A DNA stretch of 64,000 nucleotides from Schizochytrium sp. CCTCC M209059 (taxonomy: Eukaryota; Sar; Bigyra; Thraustochytrida; Thraustochytriidae), in the NCBI GenBank assembly GCA_000818945.1, contig KN805374.1:784399-848398 (forward strand), written 5' to 3'. This document shows positions 42,876 through 51,671 of the stretch, one piece after another; position 1 is the first letter of the stretch; every line of letters starts with the position of its first letter. The notes below the pieces were generated by a model, which searched no databases, was not told the DNA's origin, and worked only from the letters and a program-made list of their open reading frames with translations. The position numbers and the translations under genes were made by a program.

Positions 42876-43176
42876 TCCGGCTTTCGAGATCGAACAAACA
42901 AAAACTGGTCTGCATTCGTGGTGAGTGGTGGGTGGCGAGCCGCGCCGCGCTTCACTAATTGCTGCATACATAAAGTAAAACAAAGCTTGTATTCTCGACT
43001 TTCTCCCCCATTTTGAGCCATTGGTGGGCCCACCCTCCACGACCTCGGCTCAAGTCAAGCTTGATAATATTTAGACGAAATCCTCTTGATTGAACAAAGT
43101 GGGCGGGTAAGAAACTGTTCGCACGCGCGGGCGCGCGTACGCTTTTCACCCAAGCTCATTCTTCACGCGGGGACTC
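42828..43176. promoter_or_regulatory. Spacer with (CGTG)n between small gene and GT41 fusion
   Basis: The 349-base spacer contains a pure CGTG array at about 42841-42877 next to the small gene's ATG, then unique AT-mixed DNA. It is a presumed bidirectional promoter. No other gene is seen. Confidence 0.5.
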
Positions 43177-46100
43177 ATGCGTGTGAGGAGAGCAACACCG
43201 TCTCGATGGCGCTTTTCTGTCTCGACGCTGTTCTGCACCGTGCTTTCGATCGTCCTGATAAGAACCTGCACGAATGTTGCTGGCAGCATCCACGAGAATC
43301 GCAACGTGCACGAGCTCGTTGCACGCGCGTTGAGTCTGCAGAGCAGCGGCCGCATAGAAGAGGCTATGCACACTGCTTCAAGTCTTGTTCGTGACTGCGC
43401 GCGAGAAAGCGATTGTGTGGACGGTCTTCAGATCGTTGCAACGTGCCATTTGCAACAAGGAAATTTGGACAGTGCAAGTGCTGCTCTCGCACAAGCCCTT
43501 GAATTTACGCAAGGTCAAGCACGAATTGACATTTGGTCAAGCCTCGGCGAGGTACAGCGGCGCCGCGGTTTGCTTGATGATGCTGTCGCCACGCTGCAGA
43601 AAGCGCTTGATCATTTTGGTCCCGCCGTCGCAAAGGACCAGGGAAACGCAGCAGGAAGGCTGCAGTTATCGTACAACCTTGGAGTGGCCCTCGAAGACGC
43701 ACAAGATTACTGGAAGGCACTTGAGCTATACAAAGAAGTGCTCAGTCACGAGCCAGGCCATCTCGACGCTGCTGTGAATGCCGCCAACGTACTGGCGCGC
43801 AAAGGACTCGCCGGTCAAGGCGCGAAGCTCTTGGCTTCGGCAGCGGCAGCAGCGGCCTCCGCACCATATCCACATGAAAAATTTTCCACAGAAAAGCTTA
43901 CATGCAAGACGTTTGCTCGAATTGGGCTTCTTTGGCAACAAGCGAGCCAACTTTCTGCCGCCGAGGCCGCGTACAAGAAGACGTTAGCATGCATCGATGG
44001 TCAGGACAAGGATGCAACGCGTCACGGAGATCAAGACTCCGAAGACATTCAGGTTATTGCCATTGGAAACCTTGGAGCCATTTTCCAAGCTCGCGGCCAG
44101 CTCGAAGATGCAATCAGGCTCTACGAGGAGGCGATAAGGCTCCCAGGCGCACACTCTGGCCTCTTGAACAATCTCGGGGCCTGCTTGTGGTATCTTGGCC
44201 ACCACGAGCGCGCTCGCGAGTATTACATGGAAAGCCTTCGTCTCGATCCCGAAGGCTTTGAGCCACGTGTTAATCTCGCTGCAGGATTCTACGAAGACGG
44301 CGATCTTACCAAGGCGGAAGAACAGTATCAGCTTGCCCGAGAGTCCAGACCTAGCATGGTGGATGCTCGCCTCGCCCTGATGGACGCCCCAATCATGCCT
44401 GCAGCAACGAACTTTAGTACTCTGCTTTTCCGCTCGCAGCAAAATCTCGAACGCTGGGCAGCAAACTTAATCATCGAAAAGCAAGCCAGACCCTTGACAA
44501 ACCCTGTAAATGAGATCGAATGGCTTCCCTTTTACTGGGTTTATCAGGGTGTCAACGAGTACATCCGGCAGGGTATCGTGAGTGGCTTGTATAGCGAGAT
44601 CGCATACAGAGTCCCAGGCCCAGCCAGACCTGCAGCAATACCTCGGGCCGAGATGGGCGCCCCCATCAGTGTGGGCTTCATTTCAAAATTCTGGCACGAC
44701 AATCACGCACATGGTCAGCTCCTCGCAGGTATCTTGAGCGCTCTTGCAAGTGACGCAGACTTCGAGCCATGGGTTCTCTCGCTCGTCAACGTCCGCGGGC
44801 CGCCGTCAGAAGAGGTCATTAACGCAGTTGGAGACTCTTCGCGGGTTGTGGACTTGAGTTCGGACGCCTCGACTGCGCGAGAACGTCTTGACGCACTCAA
44901 TTTAGACGTGCTTGTCTTTGTCGACACCATGAGCGAGGCCGTCACCCACTTTTTGGCGCGCGAGAGGCATGCGTTGGTGCAAGTTGCGTTTTGGGGAAAT
45001 CCTTTGACTTCTGGATCACCACAAATGGACTTTTTTGTGAGCGGTGATAAACTCGAGCCATCCGCGTCAGAGGAACCGCGCTACCACGAACAAGTTGTCC
45101 GTTTGCGTGGCCTCGGGATTCACTACAATGCAATACCCATTCCTCCACTTGTGCTTTCCGCGCTCCAGACGCGAGAGGAGTGCTCCGACACCATTGTTTT
45201 TGCCATTCTACAGAGCGCCTTCAAGCTTCATCCAGCGTTTGATTTGGTTCTCGCCGCCATTTTAGATCGAGTCCCGTCAGCGCGCGTGTTGCTCCTCGAG
45301 CCTCGACGATCATCGTGGACGGAGAAGGTCTGGCAGCGTCTCGGACGCTCATTGCGTCCTGCAGCCCTCCGACGAATCGAAATGGTGCATCGAGTGGCCA
45401 CGAGCGATGAATACCTGGCCCTCTTGGCGCGCGCACATATTGTGCTGCATCCTTTCCCATTTGGAGGTTCCAAGACTTCGGCCGACGCACTTTTGCTGGG
45501 GTTGCCGCTCGTGGTCATGGACGGTGCTTTTCTGCGCGGTCGCATGGCTCCAAGCTTTTTGCGTCATATGAACATGACAGATCTGCTCGCCAAAGATGCC
45601 GACGCTTATGTCGAAATTGCTGTGCGTCTGGCACAAGACTGCGCGTTACGTCGGGAAACATCGCGCGAGGTCGCTCGTCGAGCACCAGCAATTTTCAATG
45701 ATGCTCGCGTGCTTTCCGAGTGGAAGGCTTTTCTGGCAAGGGCTGCTGGCCAGGCGCGTCGCGAACTAGAGCTTGATCAGGATCTAGAGGCCACGCTTGA
45801 GCGTCGTCTAGCTTCCGTTGCCGCCAACCGCCATGGACGTCTTCATGAGGCTCGTCAGCACCTTGAACGCCTCGCGGAGCTTTTCCCTTTTGAGACTGCT
45901 GTGCAAAGCGACTACGGTGCCGTTCTACAGCAGCTTGGGCTGCTTGGGCGCGCCACTGCGCATCTTCGCTTTGCGGTGGAACTAGACGAGAGTAATGTCG
46001 AGGCCCGCAACAATCTTGCCGTGACGCTGCATGAAGCTGGCATGCTCGCAGAAGCCGAATCCCACTATCGCGCAGCCATACAATTGCAGCCCTTTGATGC

Positions 46101-47316
46101 CACGGCTGTCTGTAATTTGGGTGACTTTTACCGCGACTGGGACAAGCCCGAGCTCGCAATCGAGTTGTACCTGAGGCACCTAGGTATTTCACACACAATG
46201 CGGCGAAATGGTGTGTCAGTTGAAGCCGTGCAGCAGATACTGCTTGCTTTGACAGAGCTGCCGAGCGGGATTGGTTTGGAGGCGGCGCGCGAGGCGCTTG
46301 AATTGCACCACCAAAGCGCCTCGATTGCGTTGAACAATACATCGTCAGTGGCCAACAACGCTGCCAAGCTGATCGACTGGGCGCGCGTAGGCGTAGATGT
46401 TGCAAGCGTTCTCCGCACGATGTCTATGAAGTTGGCAGAGCGCGATATGGCGCTTCCTCTGATAGATGAAAAGGAAATGGCTTTAGCCGCTGCGCAACGA
46501 CGCACGTCTTTTACTCCCAACCTCAACCTACATGTAAAGACTGTCCTCATCGTCCAATACTTTACCCCACGAGGGTCGGATGCCACGTGGCGCCAGCTCG
46601 AGCTACGACACTGTCTGCGCACCAACGCCGAAACTCAAGGCGTCTTTGACGAGATTCATCTTTTGCTAGAAGAGGCCGTAGAAGACGAATGTTTTTCGGG
46701 TCTTGCTTTTGGAGCAGAAATCAAGCAGGTCGTCATTGGTAAACGCTTGACCTTTGCCGATGCGATATTGTATGCCAATCAGAACTTGCAAGGGGCCATT
46801 TGCATATTGTCTAATGCGGATATCTTTTTCGATTCATCTGTGGAACGACTTCATACTCTACTCCCTACTGGAGCAAGTGGCGAAAATCACCAGACCGTGG
46901 CTGCTTTGCTGCGATGGGAGCTTTCTCCCTCGCCGACAACCTCGGAGAGCGCGGAATCTTATTTCGTCGGCAACACGAGCTGCACTGCTACGTCCCTGCC
47001 GATCGCAAAAACAGCCGACTGGTACTTGTACCCGCGCATCGATTCTCAAGACGCATGGGCCTTCCGAGCCCCTTTGAAATTGCCGCAGCGGGCCGTAGAA
47101 CGACTCCATTTCCCGCTTGGTGTTCCTCGATGCGACAATCGGGCGGCCAAGGTGCTCATGGAGGAAGGGATTCATGTTCGAAATTTTGCGGTGGACGTAA
47201 AATCGTACCACGTGCATCGTGCAAAAGAGCGACCGCAGACTGAACCGATCCACGGCGATGGTGCTTTTGTGCAATTGTCCTTGCCGCGGTTTCATGATAT
47301 TCTAAAAAATGAGTGA
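43177..47316 (+). CDS. Secretory TPR / GT41 (OGT/SPINDLY-like) glycosyltransferase with C-terminal GT-like domain
   Basis: The 1379-residue protein begins with a signal anchor (SVSTLFCTVLSIVLIRTC, about 14-32), predicting an ER/Golgi lumenal enzyme. TPR repeats follow (about 45-470, for example LLNNLGACLWYLGHHERARE). A GT41-like catalytic region spans about 496-865: ISVGFISKFWHDNHAHGQLL, HALVQVAFWGNPLTSGSPQM, and VLHPFPFGGSKTSADALLLG, matching the OGT/SPINDLY active-site order. A second TPR block (about 885-1040, ARNNLAVTLHEAGMLAEAES) leads to a distinct C-terminal domain (about 1115-1370) with SNADIFFD (D1215) and DSQDAWAF, suggesting a metal-dependent GT-A transferase. Known OGT and SPY are nuclear-cytosolic, so a signal-anchored version with two transferase modules is unusual. 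Donor and acceptor are not predictable here. Confidence 0.82.
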   Translation: MRVRRATPSRWRFSVSTLFCTVLSIVLIRTCTNVAGSIHENRNVHELVARALSLQSSGRIEEAMHTASSLVRDCARESDCVDGLQIVATCHLQQGNLDSASAALAQALEFTQGQARIDIWSSLGEVQRRRGLLDDAVATLQKALDHFGPAVAKDQGNAAGRLQLSYNLGVALEDAQDYWKALELYKEVLSHEPGHLDAAVNAANVLARKGLAGQGAKLLASAAAAAASAPYPHEKFSTEKLTCKTFARIGLLWQQASQLSAAEAAYKKTLACIDGQDKDATRHGDQDSEDIQVIAIGNLGAIFQARGQLEDAIRLYEEAIRLPGAHSGLLNNLGACLWYLGHHERAREYYMESLRLDPEGFEPRVNLAAGFYEDGDLTKAEEQYQLARESRPSMVDARLALMDAPIMPAATNFSTLLFRSQQNLERWAANLIIEKQARPLTNPVNEIEWLPFYWVYQGVNEYIRQGIVSGLYSEIAYRVPGPARPAAIPRAEMGAPISVGFISKFWHDNHAHGQLLAGILSALASDADFEPWVLSLVNVRGPPSEEVINAVGDSSRVVDLSSDASTARERLDALNLDVLVFVDTMSEAVTHFLARERHALVQVAFWGNPLTSGSPQMDFFVSGDKLEPSASEEPRYHEQVVRLRGLGIHYNAIPIPPLVLSALQTREECSDTIVFAILQSAFKLHPAFDLVLAAILDRVPSARVLLLEPRRSSWTEKVWQRLGRSLRPAALRRIEMVHRVATSDEYLALLARAHIVLHPFPFGGSKTSADALLLGLPLVVMDGAFLRGRMAPSFLRHMNMTDLLAKDADAYVEIAVRLAQDCALRRETSREVARRAPAIFNDARVLSEWKAFLARAAGQARRELELDQDLEATLERRLASVAANRHGRLHEARQHLERLAELFPFETAVQSDYGAVLQQLGLLGRATAHLRFAVELDESNVEARNNLAVTLHEAGMLAEAESHYRAAIQLQPFDATAVCNLGDFYRDWDKPELAIELYLRHLGISHTMRRNGVSVEAVQQILLALTELPSGIGLEAAREALELHHQSASIALNNTSSVANNAAKLIDWARVGVDVASVLRTMSMKLAERDMALPLIDEKEMALAAAQRRTSFTPNLNLHVKTVLIVQYFTPRGSDATWRQLELRHCLRTNAETQGVFDEIHLLLEEAVEDECFSGLAFGAEIKQVVIGKRLTFADAILYANQNLQGAICILSNADIFFDSSVERLHTLLPTGASGENHQTVAALLRWELSPSPTTSESAESYFVGNTSCTATSLPIAKTADWYLYPRIDSQDAWAFRAPLKLPQRAVERLHFPLGVPRCDNRAAKVLMEEGIHVRNFAVDVKSYHVHRAKERPQTEPIHGDGAFVQLSLPRFHDILKNE

Positions 47317-47436
47317 GGAAAGAAAGATACGTGGGAAGAAGAAAGAAAGCCGAATCATGGCTCTAGGACCTAGGCTATGCATCTGGCAAAGCTACGAGCG
47401 ATAGATGGTCGATCAATGTCGCGTTATCTTCTCAGC

Positions 47437-48155
47437 TCAGACTGCAGATACAAAGCCATTTTGTACGAGGTTCGGAACTTCTGCAGCAAGCCACGGTCCA
47501 AGTCCAAGTGCGAGCGCATGCGCCACGCCGAATCGCGGGACGTTCTTGGTCCATAGTGGATTGAAGTGCACGTCTAGACATATTTTGCCCCCGTGATACA
47601 TCTTAATTGTCTTTTTGTCCAGCTCGGGTATCTTGATCTCTGGCGGCGTGAGAGGGTATCCTACCGGGAGCTCAATGATGACCTTGAATTCGTAACGAAG
47701 GTTCTCGTGATAATGCCAGCAGGTCCCGCTCCAAGATGTACCCTCTGAATTGGCTTTGAGAGAAAACCAGTCGCTGTCGCGCTCCTTGTTGATTTTGACA
47801 TACTCAATGAGACACACGTATTCTTCCTTGAGGCGCTCTCTCCAAACGTCCTGGGCATCTCGAGGACCAGCTCGAGATTTCAAGAGAGGAAGTTTGCGTA
47901 CTGTGGAAAGATTCGCGTCAGCGGTCAGTTATGTTTTTATTAAACACGCGCGTCCGCAAGCTGTCTTTACATACCTGTCTGGCGCGTAGAGTTGTCGAAG
48001 GCCGGCTTGGCCTTATCTTTGATTCTGGCCCCATCTGCGTCTTCTCGTCGAGCCTGGTCTTGCGTCTCTGATGGCGACGACGTCGCTGTCGCTCCCGCCG
48101 CTCCCGCCACCGTCGGACCCGCTCCCGCCGCTCCCGCCGCTACAAGCTCTGCCAT
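47437..48155 (-). CDS. UFC1: UFM1-conjugating enzyme UFC1, two exons
   Basis: UFC1 is the E2 that carries UFM1, a ubiquitin-like modifier used mainly on ER-bound ribosomes. The CDS is complement(47437..47900, 47975..48155), 214 residues. The intron 47901-47974 (74 nt) starts GTATGT and ends CTTTCCACAG. The join gives [19 protein letters not shown], which aligns with the family's segment before the first helix. The active-site Cys is C168 in [30 protein letters not shown] and [13 protein letters not shown] are also diagnostic. The first 60 residues form an Ala/Gly/Thr-rich, then charged, extension absent from typical UFC1 (about 167 residues). The start ATG at 48155 is the first in exon 1. The gene pairs head-to-head with the histidine phosphatase. 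Confidence 0.95.
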
Positions 48156-48690
48156 TGTTCAAGTTGCCTTGACGATGGATGATGTTATGCTTCGAGGCAA
48201 GCGAGCGCGCGCTGGGCCTAGCTAGCTAGCTAGGCCTAGACTTGGTCAAAAGGTTTTCCTTTTATCAGCCCGTGACCAACCTCAAGGTTGAAAAACACTT
48301 CACTTTTCCTCGCAATCTTACGGAGCGGTGCGGCCCGACTTAACCTCGGCTTGACGCCTGTGTCGCCACCGCGCGTGCTGTGATGTGTATTTTTCTTCTT
48401 GGTCTCGACCGAGGTTGCGACTGTGACTTGGTTTGTGTGCAAAACTCACTGTCAAGGGCGGCGCGTGCACTCTTGAGAGCAAGGTTTGCGAGCGACGACC
48501 TCGCTCGCAACCAACTGCAACTTGAAGGAGAAGCAGACTTATATTTGGCAAGACACGAGCGCGGGCGTCGAGAGTCAGTGCTGGGTAGCAAGCGGGGCAA
48601 AGCGAGCTAGACGCGACATCTGTGAGTTCTGTCGGTCGGAGTCGGGCTGCATCTCGGCCAAGCAGCTCGTACGTACCACAAACAGACCCC
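48156..48690. promoter_or_regulatory. Divergent spacer, UFC1 / histidine phosphatase
   Basis: The 535 bp spacer has CTAGCTAGCTAGC followed by TAGGCCTA at 48220-48238, 65-83 bases from the UFC1 start. The rest is mixed DNA with no coding character on either strand. Confidence 0.5.
48231..48238. promoter_or_regulatory. TAGGCCTA palindrome in divergent promoter
   Basis: A perfect 8-base palindrome 76 bases upstream of the UFC1 ATG. The same sequence occurs in other spacers of the window. A regulatory role is inferred from position and recurrence only. Confidence 0.35.
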
Positions 48691-50055
48691 ATGTCAGAAC
48701 ACAGCGAAGTCGCAGAGCCAGAGCGTGATCAGGAGCAGGAACAGGACGCTCTTGCGGCAGTGGTGCTGGGCCAAGCGCAAGAAGTCGCGGCGACCCAATT
48801 TCCTGAGGCAGAAATTCTATGGTCCGAGCCGGAGGATGGCGTTGCGCACGAGACAGGACTCCAAGGCGTAGAGCTCTGGTTCATCCGTCACGGTGAAAGC
48901 ATCAACAATGCCATTCTGCACCGCTGGGGTGGGCTTGGGACCGTATTGTACCCAGTCCAGTTTGAGCAGGACCCCCGGCTCACAACAAAAGGTCGTGCTG
49001 TGGCAGCAATGAATGGAGGCCGCCTTGTGGATGCCGAGCTGGAGTTCGACCTTGTTCTTTCGTCTGCCATGATTCGCACGATGCAAACTGCGCACGAAAT
49101 GTTCGTCAAATCTGGTATTGTTGACCAGTTCTCGATCGTACCTTTCATGTCAGAAATCCCCCTCTCATGGGGAGGACTCCCAATCTACGAGAATATCCCA
49201 CGCCGGAGATCACGCCAAATTCGTATTTTACGACGAGAGCACGGAGATGCCTTTGTGGAGTCGATCGACTGGTCGCTTGTAGGAGGCCCGGAAGGCAGCA
49301 ACCTCGCCGGTCTTCCCCCTCAGGGATCCGCCTTTCTTGCGTGGCTCGGTAAACAGACTAGCGTGCAGGCTCTCGTCAACGAGTGTCGCAGTGACCAAGT
49401 CGTTCGTATTGCTGTCGTCACACACTCTAATCTCATGAAGCGGGATCTCGAGCTGCGTCGCAAGCCTGGGAACAGCGACATTTGGATGTCCACTATTGTT
49501 TCAAATGCGGGCCACCTTGAACTCGAGAAAATTATGCCTTGGTATCGTGGCGACGTGGAACGTAAAAAGATCAGTCTTGACCGACGCATTAGTAAACGGC
49601 GTGCGAAGGCGGCACGAAAGCTGGAAAAGTACCATGCGTACGCAGCGGAGATACAGGCGCGTCGCAGTCTGCTAACCCGAGAAGCCCGTGGTCGCGACGA
49701 TGATGCAAGCGACAGTGTCACGAGCAATCAACGAGGTGCAGATGCGGAGGGCGAATTTGACGAAGAGACCGAGCACGATGACGACGACGAAGACGACGAC
49801 GATGACGACGACGACGACGACGATGATATTCTTCAGGGCGATGACGCAGAGGAGCCCTATGTTGAGGCGAACGAGGACAAGGATGCAAAACACGCTGCCA
49901 AAAAACGCGCCAAACACTTTCGTAAGCTTTCAAAGAAGGACCGTAAAGTGCAAGAAAAGCTGCACAAGATCGAAAGGAAAACTAGCAAGAAAGTCTCCAA
50001 GCTCGAAGCCAAAAAAGCGTCCCTTGATACCTACGATGCCCGCTCACCAGCCTAA
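48691..50055 (+). CDS. Histidine phosphatase (phosphoglycerate-mutase-like) with acidic and basic tail
   Basis: The 454-residue protein has a branch of the histidine-phosphatase fold at about residues 60-265. The catalytic signature is RHGES (R66-H67-G68); LTTKGRAVAAMNGGRL and VLSSAMIRTMQTAHEM follow, and the second catalytic His lies in VVTHSN (about H245). Substrate is unknown; the fold serves sugar phosphates, inositol pyrophosphates and proteins. The C-terminal 150 residues are low complexity: Arg/Lys-rich, then an Asp tract (about 359-385), then a Lys-rich coiled segment (KKDRKVQEKLHKIERKTSKK). This tail may mediate nucleic-acid or nuclear binding. The chosen ATG is 48691, the first in frame; the longer frame starts with GTG. 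Confidence 0.83.
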   Translation: MSEHSEVAEPERDQEQEQDALAAVVLGQAQEVAATQFPEAEILWSEPEDGVAHETGLQGVELWFIRHGESINNAILHRWGGLGTVLYPVQFEQDPRLTTKGRAVAAMNGGRLVDAELEFDLVLSSAMIRTMQTAHEMFVKSGIVDQFSIVPFMSEIPLSWGGLPIYENIPRRRSRQIRILRREHGDAFVESIDWSLVGGPEGSNLAGLPPQGSAFLAWLGKQTSVQALVNECRSDQVVRIAVVTHSNLMKRDLELRRKPGNSDIWMSTIVSNAGHLELEKIMPWYRGDVERKKISLDRRISKRRAKAARKLEKYHAYAAEIQARRSLLTREARGRDDDASDSVTSNQRGADAEGEFDEETEHDDDDEDDDDDDDDDDDDILQGDDAEEPYVEANEDKDAKHAAKKRAKHFRKLSKKDRKVQEKLHKIERKTSKKVSKLEAKKASLDTYDARSPA

Positions 50056-50125
50056 ATTCTGCCATTTTTTCTTTTTCCCTTGGACGTCTTTCTTTTCTAG
50101 TCAAATAAATCTCAATCAATAGTCG

Positions 50126-51289
50126 ATGGAGCTTGCTTGGGCTTTGGCAGCCGCGTTCGGAACGCTCGCGGCGCTTGTACTTGCATTCTGGGTGCTAGAT
50201 CCGAACTTGACAGCGCGCGCTACTGACGCGCCCCGTGGCGACACTCAGGAGGTGGCACGAGAACCATCGGCCACTGAGCGCGAGGCAGGTAGAGAAAGGC
50301 CATCTTCTTCTTCATCTTCTTCTTCGTCATCTTCTTCTTCTATCGCGTTGGAGCCTTCTGAGCCGGAGGCAGGAGCCCCGGAGGCAGGAGCCTCGGCTTT
50401 CGAACTCGAGGCTGATCCACCCGCACCATCCGCGTCAGAACAGACGCCAGAACAAACACCAGCTTCTGTGTCCGCACACGCGTTGAAACCAGCACAAGAA
50501 CAAGCGAAAGCACCGGCACCAGTGCCAGCACCAGTGCCAGCATCAGTGCCAGCATCAGCAGCACCTGAAACCCTCCCATCTCCAGAACAAATTTCCGAGG
50601 GAAGCAAGGAAGAGGCCATGGCAACACCGAGCGATGACGATGACCTTTTGGACGAGGCACTCGACGAGCTGGACCTGCTCGATGAGGTAGCAGAAGACAT
50701 GCTTCTTGAAGAGGCTGCAGAAGAGGATGACGAGTTCGCGGACAGCGCCAAAAGTACACCCGTGGTGCCTCGCAACAGCATGGCGCAGGCAAACCGGCAG
50801 CAGATTGCGACGCTATCCGGCCCGCCCAAGACATGGCAGGATACACTTCAAATTCTTGAACCAGTCGAGCGACTCGAATGGGCGAAGACGATCAGCAAGG
50901 ACCTCAGCGTGCAAGGCAGTATGCCACCCCAGCCAAATTACAGCTCGGCCTACAGTAGTGGTACTGCGGGCGGCAAGGCTTCTAGATCTAAGACTGGGGA
51001 GAATGCGGGCGGAGAGAATGCTGTAGCGTCTCTCATGAGCGGCAACGTCGTCCTAACCCCGGATTCTCCAGCATCGCTTTTCGCTGCCTGCCTGAAGAAG
51101 GCCCTTCTCGCGGTGAACAAGGAGTATGTGGGAACGTTTTCGCCTTCTCCTGAGCTCTTGGAGCATTTTCGCGACCAGCTTGCGACGGATATTCAAGATC
51201 GACTGCAGCATCATTTGGTAGAGCGAGACAATGCTCTTGCAGACCCGGAAAGGTTCCCTGAGCTTTCTCATCTGCTTCAGTCTTTGTAG
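50126..51289 (+). CDS. Unknown single-pass membrane protein, low-complexity cytosolic part
   Basis: The 387-residue protein has an N-terminal membrane helix (LAWALAAAFGTLAALVLAFW, residues 3-22) without an obvious cleavage site, so it is probably a signal anchor. Then come a poly-Ser run, a Pro/Ala/Glu region with imperfect APVPAPVPASVPAS repeats (about 130-150), and an acidic helix-like stretch (DDDLLDEALDELDLLDE). A more ordered C-terminal segment (about 230-387) includes WQDTLQILEPVERLEWAKTI and a predicted helical end. I considered PEX19 because of the acidic DLLDEALD motif, but the PEX19 core and its C-terminal CaaX are absent. The start is only 70 bases after the phosphatase stop, same strand. 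Confidence 0.6.
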   Translation: MELAWALAAAFGTLAALVLAFWVLDPNLTARATDAPRGDTQEVAREPSATEREAGRERPSSSSSSSSSSSSSIALEPSEPEAGAPEAGASAFELEADPPAPSASEQTPEQTPASVSAHALKPAQEQAKAPAPVPAPVPASVPASAAPETLPSPEQISEGSKEEAMATPSDDDDLLDEALDELDLLDEVAEDMLLEEAAEEDDEFADSAKSTPVVPRNSMAQANRQQIATLSGPPKTWQDTLQILEPVERLEWAKTISKDLSVQGSMPPQPNYSSAYSSGTAGGKASRSKTGENAGGENAVASLMSGNVVLTPDSPASLFAACLKKALLAVNKEYVGTFSPSPELLEHFRDQLATDIQDRLQHHLVERDNALADPERFPELSHLLQSL

Positions 51290-51671
51290 GCCAGAACAGC
51301 CAGGAATGGAAACATTTTGGGATACGCAAGAATGCAAGAACGCAAGCAATTTTTTTTCTTCCTAAAGTAGTCAATGAGCTACAACATACTCATAAAAGCG
51401 ATATTTGGTGCTCTGTGAAGGATCGAAAGCTCTGGAGGATTCTCGTAAATGTCTTTTTTTGGCAAGGCTCTCAGCAGAGAAGTATACTTATGGTGAGTTT
51501 TCCTTTTCGGACACCCTAGGAAACCTTCTCTCTGGCCCGCAACGATAGGTCCTTGAAGAGTACATGCGGCATTGCGTATTCATAGCTCGAGTCTCTGCTG
51601 CTTAAGGACATTCACTTTCTCTCCTTCAAAAAAAAATTATAGCTTGCAAGTCGAATTTAGTCTAGTCTGGC
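51290..51671. other. Convergent 3' spacer
   Basis: The 382-base spacer between the membrane-protein gene (+) and the calcyphosin-like gene (-) is AT-rich with A/T runs near 51350 and 51630. CTAGTCTGG/CCTAGTCTG repeats abut the downstream stop. No gene is seen. Confidence 0.5.

Noticed and set aside
42589..42915. 108-residue minus-strand frame with Glu and Asp runs
   Set aside because: It mostly translates CGTG, CTC and GTC arrays; a splice-consistent small gene explains the informative parts better.
50126..51289. PEX19 identity for the unknown membrane protein
   Set aside because: Only the acidic DLLDEALD-type motif fits; the PEX19 helical core and CaaX end are missing and an N-terminal membrane helix is present.
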